A stretch of 64,000 bases of DNA. Origin: Amycolatopsis jejuensis (lineage in GTDB: Bacteria > Actinomycetota > Actinomycetes > Mycobacteriales > Pseudonocardiaceae). The position numbers and the translations under genes are program-made. The stretch spans positions 434,001 through 498,000 of the forward strand of contig NZ_JNYZ01000012.1 of the NCBI RefSeq assembly GCF_000717335.1, in the 5' to 3' direction. Under the pieces are notes generated by a model. It saw nothing but the letters and a program-made list of their open reading frames with translations, was not told the origin of the DNA and did no database searches. Positions 45,840-54,348 of the stretch are shown here, in pieces (position 1 is the first letter of the stretch; each line of letters begins with the position of its first letter).

Positions 45840-46586
45840 TCAGCGGAGGCGATCCAGCAGGTCGCGCAGTTGGCCGGCCAGCGTTTCCGGGCGAGCCGGG
45901 GCGACGTTCACGTGGCGGTCGCAGCCTGGTTCGCCGCTGAACCAGAACAGGTAACGGCCTTGCGGAGTGTCGTAGTAGGTGCAGACGTCGTTGCCGCTGG
46001 ATCGGCGGCCACTCAGCCAGTGGCGGGTGTTCGCGGTGATCTGACCGGCTCCGGTGCGGGGCCGCATCACCACGTCCATCACCCGTCGCACGTCACGCCG
46101 TGCCGCTCCGCCGTTCGCGGCCAGGCTCAGGTCGCCTTCCGGCACCGACATCGCCGGCCCGGTTGCCGCAGGCACGGCAGGCAGTTCGCTGATCATCTCT
46201 TCGGCCAGTGCCTCCGGCCGCGCGGGGCGGACCAACACTTGCCCGGACGCAGGCACGTGGCAGGCCAAGACCCCGTCCACCCCGGCAGCCGATACCACCA
46301 GCCGGTAACGGCGTGCGGGCTGGGATTCGACGGTCGCGGACAGTTCGATGTCGCCACGGCACAACACAGTCATCGTGCGGACGAAGGCCTCACGCAGACC
46401 GCCGCCAACCCACAGCCCTCGTTCGGTCAGGCTCTGCACTGCGACGTCGCGGTACTCGCCGGCTTCCCCCGGCTCCCGCCACCGCGGGGTGGGCGCGAGC
46501 GCCGCCGGAAGGGACACGCCGGCCAGCTCGGCCGCCAGCGGCAGGCAGTCGACCGGCAGCAGCAGTTCGCGATTGAGCACGAGCAC
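45840..46586 (-). CDS. EspG-family type VII secretion chaperone
   Basis: This 248-aa protein resembles EspG, the cytosolic chaperone that holds PE-PPE dimers before ESX export. Visible features are a start with LNRELLLPVDCLPLAAELAG, then LTERGLWVGGGLREAFVRTM, a middle of beta strands and an end with DTPQGRYLFWFSGEPG. Length is close to EspG (about 260-300). It is the last gene of a four-gene minus-strand operon, 3 bp after the PPE-like gene, which is a sensible client. The call rests on sequence resemblance and context. Confidence 0.75.
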   Translation of the reverse strand: MLVLNRELLLPVDCLPLAAELAGVSLPAALAPTPRWREPGEAGEYRDVAVQSLTERGLWVGGGLREAFVRTMTVLCRGDIELSATVESQPARRYRLVVSAAGVDGVLACHVPASGQVLVRPARPEALAEEMISELPAVPAATGPAMSVPEGDLSLAANGGAARRDVRRVMDVVMRPRTGAGQITANTRHWLSGRRSSGNDVCTYYDTPQGRYLFWFSGEPGCDRHVNVAPARPETLAGQLRDLLDRLR

Positions 46587-46589
46587 GGA

Positions 46590-47834
46590 CTACAGGCCGA
46601 TCACCGGCGGAACTGCTTTCGGCAGCTTGCCCACCAACGCGTCGTCGGGGTCGGCCTCGATCAGGTAGTCAGCCCTCTTGTGCTCCTTGTCCTCATCGTT
46701 CTTGCCACCGCCGCGACCCATCCCGGCCATCCCGGGTGAGCCTGGTCGTCCGTTCGCTGCGGCCGTGCCCGCGCCACCTCGCGGGGCGGACTGACCGCCG
46801 CCCGGCGTGCCGGAACCGGTCCCGGCGCCCCGGCCGAGGTTGTTGCTACCACCGGCTCCGCGGCCGCCACTGCCACTGCCACTGCCACTGCCCGAGCCGG
46901 TGGCCCCGCCGGAGCCGAACCCATTGCCAGGGGCGAACCCATTGCCGGGGGCGAACCCACTGCCGGGGGCGAACCCACTGCCGGGTCCGACCGAGCCCGG
47001 CCCGAAGGTCGTGCCGCTGCCCGGGTAGCTGCCGGTGGCCGGGTTCGATGCGGTTGGCGGCAGCGTGGCGCCGGAGGTGGTCGTCGTATTGCCTGGGACT
47101 GTCCGGTCGACCTGCGGTGCACCCGGCTCGAGCCAGTTCTGCGAGCCGGGGTTGTGTCCGTCGCCGGTGGAAACGCTGTGGTCGCCTGGGCCGGTCCCAG
47201 TCCCGCCGCTGTCGTGGCCCGGGCGGCTGCCGGTCTGACCGTGATGCCCGTCGGAATAGCGCGACGGCAGGTGCCCGGTCCCGGTCTCACCGGGCGGCGT
47301 GATGGAGAAATCTCCGCCTGCCGACGGCAACGCCAGCTCCCCGTACTGCGACGGATCCGCCCATCGGCTGGAGTTGTCCGTGGATTGACCGTGGTAGCTG
47401 CCGTAGCTCTCGGTGACGATCTTGGCCTTCTGGTCCCATGCATCGATCTCGTCGGCCCGGTTGGACAGGAACGACAACGGGGTGTCGCTGACCCAGTCGT
47501 CGGCAGGCCGGTCACCGAGGTTGCCGACGGATTTGATCTTGCCGTTCAGGTCGGCGAACGAGCTGCCCTGGCCGGTGTAGAGCTGCTGGGCCTGCGCGAG
47601 GTGCCGGCCGCTGACCTTGGAGGCCTGGACGAGCGGGCCGGCACCGGCATAGGCCTGGCCTGCGGCGTCCCCTTCCCAGTACTGGCTCATCTTGCCTTGC
47701 AGCTGCAGCATCCGGTCGGCGATGTCGTTGTGTCGCTGGGACAGCCCGTTCGCAACGTGCGCGCCGTCGTACATCCCGGCCGGCCCTTTGCCGCGGTTGA
47801 TCAGGTCGATGATCTGTTGCGGAGTGAGTCCCAT
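46590..47834 (-). CDS. PPE/WXG-like type VII secreted protein with Gly-rich repeats
   Basis: A 414-aa protein. The N-terminal helical part (MGLTPQQIIDLINRGKGPAG, with the turn QYWEGDAAGQAYAGAG) is PPE/WXG100-like up to about residue 180. A long Gly/Ser/Pro-rich segment then contains tandem FAPGSG/FAPGNG hexapeptides, and the end is conserved-looking (DPDDALVGKLPKAVPPVIGL). The ATG overlaps the upstream stop (TGATG) and follows the lipoprotein gene. It is likely exported as a dimer with the PE-like protein of this operon and chaperoned by the EspG-like protein. Confidence 0.75.
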   Translation of the reverse strand: MGLTPQQIIDLINRGKGPAGMYDGAHVANGLSQRHNDIADRMLQLQGKMSQYWEGDAAGQAYAGAGPLVQASKVSGRHLAQAQQLYTGQGSSFADLNGKIKSVGNLGDRPADDWVSDTPLSFLSNRADEIDAWDQKAKIVTESYGSYHGQSTDNSSRWADPSQYGELALPSAGGDFSITPPGETGTGHLPSRYSDGHHGQTGSRPGHDSGGTGTGPGDHSVSTGDGHNPGSQNWLEPGAPQVDRTVPGNTTTTSGATLPPTASNPATGSYPGSGTTFGPGSVGPGSGFAPGSGFAPGNGFAPGNGFGSGGATGSGSGSGSGSGGRGAGGSNNLGRGAGTGSGTPGGGQSAPRGGAGTAAANGRPGSPGMAGMGRGGGKNDEDKEHKRADYLIEADPDDALVGKLPKAVPPVIGL

Positions 47835-48421
47835 CAGGCACCTGCCTTGATCGTGGCCAGCGCGGCTTCGGCAACCTTGGTCACCAGTGCGCACGGATCG
47901 CGGTAGGAACTCGAACTCGGGCGGAGATTGGACGAAACCGAGAACGTTTCCTCGTTGGTGACGCCGACGAACACCTGGCATCCTCCGCTCTGGCGGTCGT
48001 CGTGAACGCCGGAGAATGCAGCTGGATGGTCAGAGATGGCCGGAGATGGTTCGAAGTATCCGCCACCTGCATCGATGCTGTTCTTGTAGACAGTCTGCAG
48101 TCCTCCTTGCCCGGGGAGGAATCCGAGGTGAATGCTGCTGTTGTCGCTGTCGTTCCAGGCACAAGCGGGTGCGACGTTGCCCGGGGCTTTCCTGTTTCGC
48201 ACTGCGCCGAATACCTCGGTGGCTTGCGCCTGAGTCAGGGCGGCGCAGGGGTCCTGTTCGTATTTGCCGACGTTGAGCGGGTTGGCTACCTGGGGGACTT
48301 GCGGGCCGGTGCTGGACGGCGGCGCGGTACTCGCAGGCGGTGTGCCGGGGGTGGACGAGCAAGCCGTGGCCGCGAGGAGCACGAGGCCGATCGCCGCGGC
48401 GCGGTTGATGGTTTTCGTCAC
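47834..48421 (-). CDS. DUF3558-family lipoprotein
   Basis: A 195-aa lipoprotein: signal MTKTINRAAAIGLVLLAATA with Cys21 as the lipidated residue, a Pro/Ser/Thr linker, then the DUF3558 signature DPCAALTQAQATEVFG, CAWNDSDNSS and CQVFVGV, ending DPCALVTKVAEAAL. DUF3558 proteins are common actinobacterial cell-surface proteins of unknown function, often beside ESX genes. The stop overlaps the PPE-like start by one base and the gene lies 4 bp after the PE-like gene, so all four genes are one operon. Confidence 0.85.
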   Translation of the reverse strand: MTKTINRAAAIGLVLLAATACSSTPGTPPASTAPPSSTGPQVPQVANPLNVGKYEQDPCAALTQAQATEVFGAVRNRKAPGNVAPACAWNDSDNSSIHLGFLPGQGGLQTVYKNSIDAGGGYFEPSPAISDHPAAFSGVHDDRQSGGCQVFVGVTNEETFSVSSNLRPSSSSYRDPCALVTKVAEAALATIKAGA

Positions 48422-48425
48422 CGGG

Positions 48426-48908
48426 TCATCCTCGCTTGTCCAGGCCGTGTGCGTTTGCCTGGTCTTGTTGCTCGTACTTGGCGATGGCTTGCTTCAACTG
48501 GTCTGCGTAGCCTTGTGCATAGGCTTGTTGCTGCTGGAGGCTCGCGACATAGGCATCGGCGTGGCTGTCGGCTGCCTTCTTCTGCAAAGTGCTCGCGGGG
48601 TCTTCGGCGGGTTTGGTGACGCCTCGCAGCTGCTGCCCGTCGTTGATCATGTCATTCAGTTCGTCTGCGATGCCCTGCCACTCCGGGAGCAGGGATTTCA
48701 TCGCGTCGATGTCCATCGTGAACCCGCCGCCTGCCGCAGCGGCGTCGACCTTGGCGTCGTCGGCGGCGCGCTGCTGGTAGATGCGCGTGCCTGCCGTGCT
48801 CATGGCCTCGTTGAACCGCTTGTCCTGTGCGTCGCGTTTCGCCTGTTCTTCCGGGCTGAGATAGCCGGCCCGGTGGTGCCTCGCCCCGGAGGACTGGTCG
48901 TCGCTCAC
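48426..48908 (-). CDS. PE/EspC-like type VII secreted protein (YxxxD signal)
   Basis: A 160-aa helical protein. After a charged N-terminus (SPEEQAKRDAQDKRFNEAMS) comes the helical hairpin MDIDAMKSLLPEWQGIADEL and a long Gln/Ala-rich helix ending in AIAKYEQQDQANAHG, which contains the YxxxD secretion signal. The GTG at 48908 follows GGGGAGCGCAATC; the longer frame upstream is not family-like. It is the first gene of the operon and the probable partner of the PPE-like protein. Confidence 0.72.
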   Translation of the reverse strand: MSDDQSSGARHHRAGYLSPEEQAKRDAQDKRFNEAMSTAGTRIYQQRAADDAKVDAAAAGGGFTMDIDAMKSLLPEWQGIADELNDMINDGQQLRGVTKPAEDPASTLQKKAADSHADAYVASLQQQQAYAQGYADQLKQAIAKYEQQDQANAHGLDKRG

Positions 48909-49090
48909 GATTGCGCTCCCCTTCGCCTCGTGATCGCAGTAGCACTGTCTGCAACTGCCGACAATGTGACCGAGGATAGCCAAATGTGGTTCCCCACGGC
49001 GGCGAATTCGCCCGATGTCGTGGTGCCGGTGCCGCCGGTTGCAGGGCGGGTGACCAGTGCGGGCGATGGGCAGGACTACGCTGGGACACC

Positions 49091-49756
49091 GTGCTGGTAC
49101 TGGCGATCGACACGGCGACCCCGGCGGTGACCGCGGGCATTGTCGCCGTCGACGAGGCGGAACTCGTCACTCGGGCGGACCGCGTCACGGTGGATCCGCG
49201 GGCGCATGGTGAGCTCATCGCCCCGCATGCGCTCGCCGCGGCCGAGGAAGCCGGGGTCACGCTGCGAGAGCTCGACGCGATCGTCTGCGGGGTCGGCCCT
49301 GGGCCGTTCACCGGGCTGCGGGCCGGGATGGCCACTGCGGCGGCGTACGCGCACGCGCTCGGCATCCCCGCGTACCCGGTGTGCAGCCTCGACGCCATCG
49401 CCGCCGACGTCGTGCGTACGGACAAGCCGTTCCTCGTCTTCACCGACGCGCGCCGCCGCGAGGTCTACTGGGCTGCGTACGACGCTTCGGGCGCTCGGGT
49501 CGACGGTCCGCACGTCCAGCGTCCCGCTGAGGTCGACACCGGTGTACGCGTCGCTGCCGGTGACGGTGCGCTGCAGTATGCGGACGCGGTAGGCGTGGTC
49601 CCGATCGAGCCGCGGTTCCCTTCGCCGTCGGGGCTGGTGCGCGTCGCGCGTACGGCGCTTCTGTCGCGCGCGGAGCCGGAGCCGCTCACGCCGCTGTACC
49701 TACGTCGTCCGGACGCTGTCGAGCCCACAGCGCGCAAGAGGGTGACCGCGCCGTGA
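49091..49756 (+). CDS. tsaB: tRNA threonylcarbamoyladenosine biosynthesis protein TsaB
   Basis: TsaB is the inactive paralogue of TsaD that completes the t6A complex. Signatures: VLAIDTATPAVTAGIV (N-terminal ASKHA loop), ELDAIVCGVGPGPFTGLRAG, and the end LTPLYLRRPDAVEPTARKRV. The GTG at 49091 (221 aa) starts the family domain. The GTG of rimI overlaps its stop. Order tsaB-rimI-tsaD is conserved in actinobacteria. Confidence 0.95.
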   Translation: MLVLAIDTATPAVTAGIVAVDEAELVTRADRVTVDPRAHGELIAPHALAAAEEAGVTLRELDAIVCGVGPGPFTGLRAGMATAAAYAHALGIPAYPVCSLDAIAADVVRTDKPFLVFTDARRREVYWAAYDASGARVDGPHVQRPAEVDTGVRVAAGDGALQYADAVGVVPIEPRFPSPSGLVRVARTALLSRAEPEPLTPLYLRRPDAVEPTARKRVTAP

Positions 49757-50235
49757 AACTCGACCAACTGCGCCGCGCTGACGTCGCGAAGTGTGCGGAG
49801 ATCGAGAAGATCCTCTTCCCCGGCGACGACCCATGGAGTGCGCGCGCGTTCCACTCCGAACTCGACCAAGGCCACTACTACCTAGCCGCGCGTACGGACG
49901 ACGGTACGCAGCTGCTCGGGTACGCGGGCCTCGCCGTCGTCGGCCATCGCGGCGACTACGAAGCGACCGTACACACCATCGGCGTTGTGCCGGAGGCGCA
50001 AGGACAAGGCGTCGGTAAGACGTTGCTTCGGGCGCTTCTGACACGCGCCGACGAGCTGCGCGCACAGGTGTTCCTCGAAGTGCGTACGGACAACGACACC
50101 GCTGTCGGCCTGTACGAGGCACACGGTTTCCAGAAGCTAGGTATCCGGAAGCGCTACTACCAGCCGTCCGGTGCAGACGCGTTCACCATGGCCCGCCCCG
50201 CGCAGGCCCCGGCACGAGACGAGGTGGCCGGCTGA
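49753..50235 (+). CDS. rimI: Ribosomal protein S18-alanine N-acetyltransferase
   Basis: A 160-aa GNAT acetyltransferase. The acetyl-CoA loop is [20 protein letters not shown] and the C-terminal motif B is [20 protein letters not shown], as in RimI. RimI acetylates the N-terminus of S18 and, in actinobacteria, may act more widely. The GTG overlaps the tsaB stop (GTGA) and its own stop overlaps the tsaD ATG (TGATG), so the three are coupled. Confidence 0.93.
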   Translation: MKLDQLRRADVAKCAEIEKILFPGDDPWSARAFHSELDQGHYYLAARTDDGTQLLGYAGLAVVGHRGDYEATVHTIGVVPEAQGQGVGKTLLRALLTRADELRAQVFLEVRTDNDTAVGLYEAHGFQKLGIRKRYYQPSGADAFTMARPAQAPARDEVAG

Positions 50236-51281
50236 TGTCGCGCGTCATCATGGGAATCGAAAGCTCCTGCGACGAGACCGGCGTCGGCCTCGTCCGGCTG
50301 CACGACGACGGCGCGGTGGAACTGCTCGCCGACGAGGTCGCCTCCAGCGTCGAGCAGCACGCGCGCTTCGGCGGCGTCGTACCCGAGGTCGCCAGCCGGG
50401 CGCACCTCGAAGCGATGGTGCCCACCGTTGAGCGGGCGTTCGCCACGGCCGGGCTGAAACTGTCCGATGTGGACGCCATTGCCGTCACCGCCGGGCCGGG
50501 CCTGGCGGGCGCTTTGCTGGTGGGCGTTTCCGCCGCGAAGGCGTACGCGACCGCGCTGGACGTTCCGCTGTACGGCGTGAATCACCTCGCCGGGCACATC
50601 GCGGTGGACACGCTGCAGCACGGTCCGCTGCCGTCACCGGTGCTGGCGCTGCTGGTGTCCGGCGGGCACACGCAGCTGCTGCGCGTGGACGACATCGCGT
50701 TGAGCATCACCGAGCTGGGGTCCACTGTGGACGATGCAGCGGGGGAGGCGTACGACAAGGTCGCGCGCGTGCTGGCCCTGCCGTACCCGGGCGGCCCGCC
50801 GATCGACAAGGCAGCCAAACAGGGTAACCGCAAAGCGATCGCGTTCCCCCGCGGAATGACCGGCCCCCGCGACGCGAAGTTCGACTTTTCCTTCTCCGGC
50901 TTGAAAACCGCCGTGGCGCGATGGGTGGAGAACGCCGAACGCACCGGCGCCGAGGTCCCGGTGAACGACGTCGCCGCGTCGTTCCAGGAAGCAGTGGCGG
51001 ACGTGCTGACGGCGAAAGCCATCCGCGCGGCCCGCGAGCAAGGCGTCGGCACGCTGGTGATTTCCGGTGGGGTGGCAGCGAATTCGCGCCTGTCCGAGCT
51101 GGCCGCGGAACGCTGCGCCGAGGCAGGCATCGAGCTGCGGGTCCCGCGGCCGCGGCTGTGCACGGACAACGGCGCGATGATCGCGGCGTTGGGTGCACAC
51201 GTGGTGGCCGCGGGCCGGCCGGTGGCGCCGCTGGACTTCTCCGCGAATCCAGGCCTGCCGGTGGGTGTGGTGTCGCTCTAG
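50235..51281 (+). CDS. tsaD: tRNA N6-adenosine threonylcarbamoyltransferase TsaD
   Basis: TsaD transfers threonylcarbamoyl to A37 of tRNAs reading ANN codons. Family features are [20 protein letters not shown], the metal-binding [19 protein letters not shown] and [13 protein letters not shown], and [13 protein letters not shown]. The Kae1/Qri7 site is [16 protein letters not shown], and [14 protein letters not shown] follows. 348 aa, full length. Its TAG stop is the same CTAG palindrome used by the convergent wecB gene. Confidence 0.97.
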   Translation: MSRVIMGIESSCDETGVGLVRLHDDGAVELLADEVASSVEQHARFGGVVPEVASRAHLEAMVPTVERAFATAGLKLSDVDAIAVTAGPGLAGALLVGVSAAKAYATALDVPLYGVNHLAGHIAVDTLQHGPLPSPVLALLVSGGHTQLLRVDDIALSITELGSTVDDAAGEAYDKVARVLALPYPGGPPIDKAAKQGNRKAIAFPRGMTGPRDAKFDFSFSGLKTAVARWVENAERTGAEVPVNDVAASFQEAVADVLTAKAIRAAREQGVGTLVISGGVAANSRLSELAAERCAEAGIELRVPRPRLCTDNGAMIAALGAHVVAAGRPVAPLDFSANPGLPVGVVSL

Positions 51282-52435
51282 CTGGTGGCCTGAAGCCCCG
51301 CGGCCGCGGAGATACCCAGCAACGCTTCGATCGCCACCACAGAACGCTCAGCCGCCGACCCGTCACCGTACGGATTGGCCGACGCCGCAGCGCAAAGATC
51401 CCCGCGGAGGATGCGCGCGGCCGTTTCCGTGATCAAGCCCTCGTCAGTCCCCACTAGCCACGCGCAACCTGCCTCGACGCCTTCCGGGCGTTCCGTCGTG
51501 TCGCGCAGTACCAGCACTGGCGTACCGAACGTCGGCGCTTCCTCCTGGATACCACCCGAATCCGTGAGCACCAGCGACGCCAGCCGCAGAGCGCGCACCA
51601 GATCCGGGTACTCCAGCGGCTCGGTGACAGTGACCCGCGGGACTCCGCCCAAAGCTTCCTCGACCTGCGTCCGCACCGCCGGATTCGGATGCACCGGGAA
51701 CAACACCTGCACGCTCGGATGCGCATCGACGATCCGGCGGACCGCAGCGAGCGTGCGCGCCATCGGTTCGCCCCACGACTCTCGGCGATGCGACGTGACC
51801 AGCACCAACTGCTCGCCCGCCTCGGCAATCCCCATCTCCAGCAACGCAAGCGCTTGATCCCGCGCGGGCAGGTCGCGGGCGGCCACCGCCAGCACCGCGT
51901 CGACCACCGTGTTGCCGGTGCGCACGATCCGTTCCGCGGGCACGCCTTCGGCCCGCAGGGCAGCCGCCGCGGCGGGCGTGGGGACCAGGTGCAGGGCCGC
52001 GATCCGCGAGATCATCTGCCGGGTCCCCTCCTCGGGGAACGGCGACGTCAGGTCGTTCGTGCGCAGCCCGGCTTCGAGGTGTACCACCGGAATGCCGAGC
52101 CAGAACGCGGCGAGCGCGCCGGCCAGCCCGGTGGTGGTGTCGCCCTGTACGACGACCGCTGACGGCGCGTACCGGCGCAGCGTTTCGTCCAGCGCGGGTA
52201 GCAACCCGGACACCAGTTCGGCCTGCGTGCCGGACACCCGTGGCGGTACGTCCAGCCACGCGTCCACGGTCACCCCGAACGGTACGAGCGCCTGCTCGAC
52301 CATGCCCTGATGCTGTCCGCTGTGGACGACGAGCGGCCGCAGCCCTGGCCGGGCGTCCAGCGCCAGCGCGAGCGGGGCGAGCTTCACCGCCTCCGGTCGC
52401 GTACCGGCCAGCAGCATCACATCCACTACGTTCAC
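51278..52435 (-). CDS. wecB: UDP-N-acetylglucosamine 2-epimerase (non-hydrolyzing)
   Basis: A 385-aa enzyme interconverting UDP-GlcNAc and UDP-ManNAc for surface polysaccharide synthesis. Motifs are [69 protein letters not shown] and [15 protein letters not shown]. The ATG follows GGAAGGGTGAACGT. It overlaps tsaD by 4 bp, tail to tail. A strong hairpin precedes its start, separating it from the surface-protein genes upstream. Confidence 0.95.
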   Translation of the reverse strand: MNVVDVMLLAGTRPEAVKLAPLALALDARPGLRPLVVHSGQHQGMVEQALVPFGVTVDAWLDVPPRVSGTQAELVSGLLPALDETLRRYAPSAVVVQGDTTTGLAGALAAFWLGIPVVHLEAGLRTNDLTSPFPEEGTRQMISRIAALHLVPTPAAAAALRAEGVPAERIVRTGNTVVDAVLAVAARDLPARDQALALLEMGIAEAGEQLVLVTSHRRESWGEPMARTLAAVRRIVDAHPSVQVLFPVHPNPAVRTQVEEALGGVPRVTVTEPLEYPDLVRALRLASLVLTDSGGIQEEAPTFGTPVLVLRDTTERPEGVEAGCAWLVGTDEGLITETAARILRGDLCAAASANPYGDGSAAERSVVAIEALLGISAAAGLQATS

Positions 52436-52456
52436 CCTTCCGAGTGTCCCCGAAAA

Positions 52457-52490
52457 CCGGGCTGCCGGCGGGGGAACGCCGGCAGCCCGG
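52457..52490 (-). terminator. Terminator of the surface-protein operon
   Basis: A perfect 14-bp stem: CCGGGCTGCCGGCG (52457-52470) with CGCCGGCAGCCCGG (52477-52490) and a 6-nt loop. On the minus strand it starts 6 bp after the stop of the 59-aa gene and is followed by a short T run (TTTTCG). It separates that gene from wecB. Confidence 0.85.
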
Positions 52491-52495
52491 GTGAT

Positions 52496-52675
52496 TCAGC
52501 CGTCCGAGCGGGCGAACCGCCGGTTGCGGCGGTGGACGGCGATCAGCGCGGCGATCCCGAGGATCACCAGCAGTACGCCCATCGTGACCCACCAGCCGAC
52601 GTCGGCACCGGTGGCGGCGAGGGTACCCACCCCGCCACCGGCGACGCCGACTCCGGCGCCAGGCATCTTGTACAT
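52496..52675 (-). CDS. 59-aa surface microprotein consisting mainly of a LAATG sorting signal
   Basis: A 59-residue frame: MYKMPGAGVGVAGGGV, then the sortase-like motif LAATG (residues 19-23), a hydrophobic span (VGWWVTMGVLLVILGIAALI) and a basic tail (HRRNRRFARSDG). That is the layout of a C-terminal sorting signal, with no signal peptide and no passenger. LAXTG is the motif of class E sortases in high-GC Gram-positives. It lies 20 bp after the choice-of-anchor-like gene with GTGAGGTGATGG before its ATG, and before a strong terminator, so it is probably real. Confidence 0.7.
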   Translation of the reverse strand: MYKMPGAGVGVAGGGVGTLAATGADVGWWVTMGVLLVILGIAALIAVHRRNRRFARSDG

Positions 52676-52695
52676 CGATCCATCACCTCACGGGA

Positions 52696-53463
52696 TCAGG
52701 CGGCCGAACGCCGCCGGGTGAAGCGAAGACCGACCGGTACGGCGATGGCGGCGAGCACGCCGAAGCCGACCCACATGCCTGCTCCCGAAGCGAGCGGCAT
52801 CGGCGGCGCGGCCGGGCCGCAGGTCGCCGAGGACAGGATCACGTCACCCGAACCGATCGCGCCGAGCCCGGTGCCGCCGAGCAGCTTCAGGTGCAGCGCG
52901 TTGACGGTGAGGCTGCCGTCCTTGTTCTTGATCTGCTCGTTGAGGATCAGCGTCGCGATGTGCAGCGGGCCGATCGCCACCTTGAGCTGCGTGTTCGCCG
53001 CCGGGTTGGCGTCGATCTTGCCAAGGCTGCCCAGGTTCGCGTCGGCCAGCGTGCTGCTGCCCTTCACACCTTCCTGGGTCGCGGTGCACACGGCCTCGAC
53101 GGCCTTCACGCCGACCTTGCCGAGCGCGGCCTGCAGCAGCGGCACGCCGACGTCGGCGACCGAGGCCTTCGACGTGACCGCACCGGAGTTGTCGTCGCGC
53201 ACGGCGGACGTCTTGATCACGCCTGCGGTCAGGATTCCGGGCACGTTCGCGTTCACCGCGGTGTTGCTGGTCGGGCCGTTGGTGTTCGACGCGGCGATCG
53301 GGCCGAGCTTCACCGCGGGCTGCCCGAGCAGCTTCACGTCGACGTCGACGCCGTAGGCCGACCCGTCACCGGGAGCGGCGCTGGCCGGAACGGCTCCGGC
53401 CAGGGCGATGCTCGCCACGACAGCGGCGAGCAATCCGCCTCGTCGCACGAGGTGTCTCTTCAC
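52696..53463 (-). CDS. Secreted surface protein with C-terminal anchor (choice-of-anchor type)
   Basis: A 255-aa secreted protein: signal peptide MKRHLVRRGGLLAAVVASIA, ending PASAAP, and an all-beta body (GSAYGVDVDVKLLGQPAVKL, LADANLGSLGKIDANPAANT). A C-terminal tripartite anchor closes it: MPLASG, a span (MWVGFGVLAAIAVPVGL) and the basic end RFTRRRSAA. Two cysteines (TAVCTATQEG-like region and ATCGPAAP) may pair. It resembles the actinobacterial choice-of-anchor P-type family. It is divergent from an exosortase-like gene and upstream of the LAATG microprotein, and is the likely substrate of that enzyme. Confidence 0.75.
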   Translation of the reverse strand: MKRHLVRRGGLLAAVVASIALAGAVPASAAPGDGSAYGVDVDVKLLGQPAVKLGPIAASNTNGPTSNTAVNANVPGILTAGVIKTSAVRDDNSGAVTSKASVADVGVPLLQAALGKVGVKAVEAVCTATQEGVKGSSTLADANLGSLGKIDANPAANTQLKVAIGPLHIATLILNEQIKNKDGSLTVNALHLKLLGGTGLGAIGSGDVILSSATCGPAAPPMPLASGAGMWVGFGVLAAIAVPVGLRFTRRRSAA

Positions 53464-53790
53464 TGGTCCTCCGATTTTTTGTCAGGCCGAGCCGCTGCAC
53501 GGACGAATCCCGCTGAGCAAGAGTCGGCACGCGAATCGAATATCGGTGCGGCATTGAAAAATGGCACGCTTTTTTCGCCGGATCACCGCATCGAGTGATA
53601 AATCTGCGGTTTCTCCCAGGTCGAGTGAATCTTCACCCGAACGGCCTAGCAAGGTTTTCTCTAAATGTGCCGAAGGCTGCTCGGACGTCCCCGGAAAGGG
53701 GACACCCGTCGAATGGGGGGACCGCCGTGTTCTAGGCTCGCACACGGGGTCCACATCGTTTCCACTGGGTTTCGACCGGAGAGGTTCGTC
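53464..53790. promoter_or_regulatory. Divergent intergenic region, surface protein/exosortase-like
   Basis: 327 bp, clearly AT-richer than its surroundings (for example TTGAAAAATGG and CGCTTTTTTCGCC). It must carry promoters for both directions. A small hairpin GTCCCC-GGAAA-GGGGAC lies at 53687-53703, and a possible -10 is CTAGGCT near 53734. No gene is supported here; a frame upstream of the exosortase-like start is open but starts within this region without a ribosome binding site. Confidence 0.4.
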
Positions 53791-54348
53791 GTGACAACAG
53801 TCAACGCGCCGGTGTCGAGCGCATCCCGGTTTCCCCTGCGTATGGCGGTTTTCGGGGTGCTCGCCGCCGGGGTCGTGCTCGTGCTTCTCGAGCGCGGATA
53901 CCGGGAACTCGAGGTGCAATTGGCCGGGCTCATCCTTCGGGTGATCACCTCATCGGGGGTCTATGTCGCTGGTGATCGGGAATCGGTCTACTTTGGGTTG
54001 TCCAGCGATACTCCATTCGGGTTGCGAATGACCCCGGAATGCTCCTCGGTATTCCTTCTTCTTCCGTTGCTATTGGTAACCGCGGTGATGCTCTGGTTCC
54101 GTCCGCAGAATGCACGCCGGCTCTTTTTTTCGCTGGGAATTTCCGTGATTGCGGTCATTCTGGTTAATCAGTTGCGAATTCTCACCATCGTCGGTCTCGT
54201 CAACGGTCTCGGCACCGACGAGGGCTATTACTGGGGCCACACGCTGCTCGGCTCGATGGTCAGCGTGCTCGGCGGCGCGGTGTCGCTGGTGCTCTTCGTG
54301 TGGCTCGCCACCCGCAGGTCGAAGGCCGAGAAGCAGGCCGCGTCGTGA
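53791..54348 (+). CDS. Exosortase/archaeosortase-like membrane transpeptidase
   Basis: A 185-aa protein with about five membrane helices. The exosortase triad is visible: Cys84 in TPECSSVFLLLPLLLV, Arg129 in VILVNQLRILTIVGL and His150 in YYWGHTLLGSMVSVLGG, with the right spacing and topology. Exosortases cut C-terminal sorting signals and transfer the protein to an acceptor. The GTG follows GGAGAGGTTCGTC. Its first half is less GC-rich than its neighbours. It is shorter than proteobacterial EpsH (about 250-300 aa) but close to archaeosortase-type core length. The next gene overlaps its stop. Confidence 0.82.
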   Translation: MTTVNAPVSSASRFPLRMAVFGVLAAGVVLVLLERGYRELEVQLAGLILRVITSSGVYVAGDRESVYFGLSSDTPFGLRMTPECSSVFLLLPLLLVTAVMLWFRPQNARRLFFSLGISVIAVILVNQLRILTIVGLVNGLGTDEGYYWGHTLLGSMVSVLGGAVSLVLFVWLATRRSKAEKQAAS

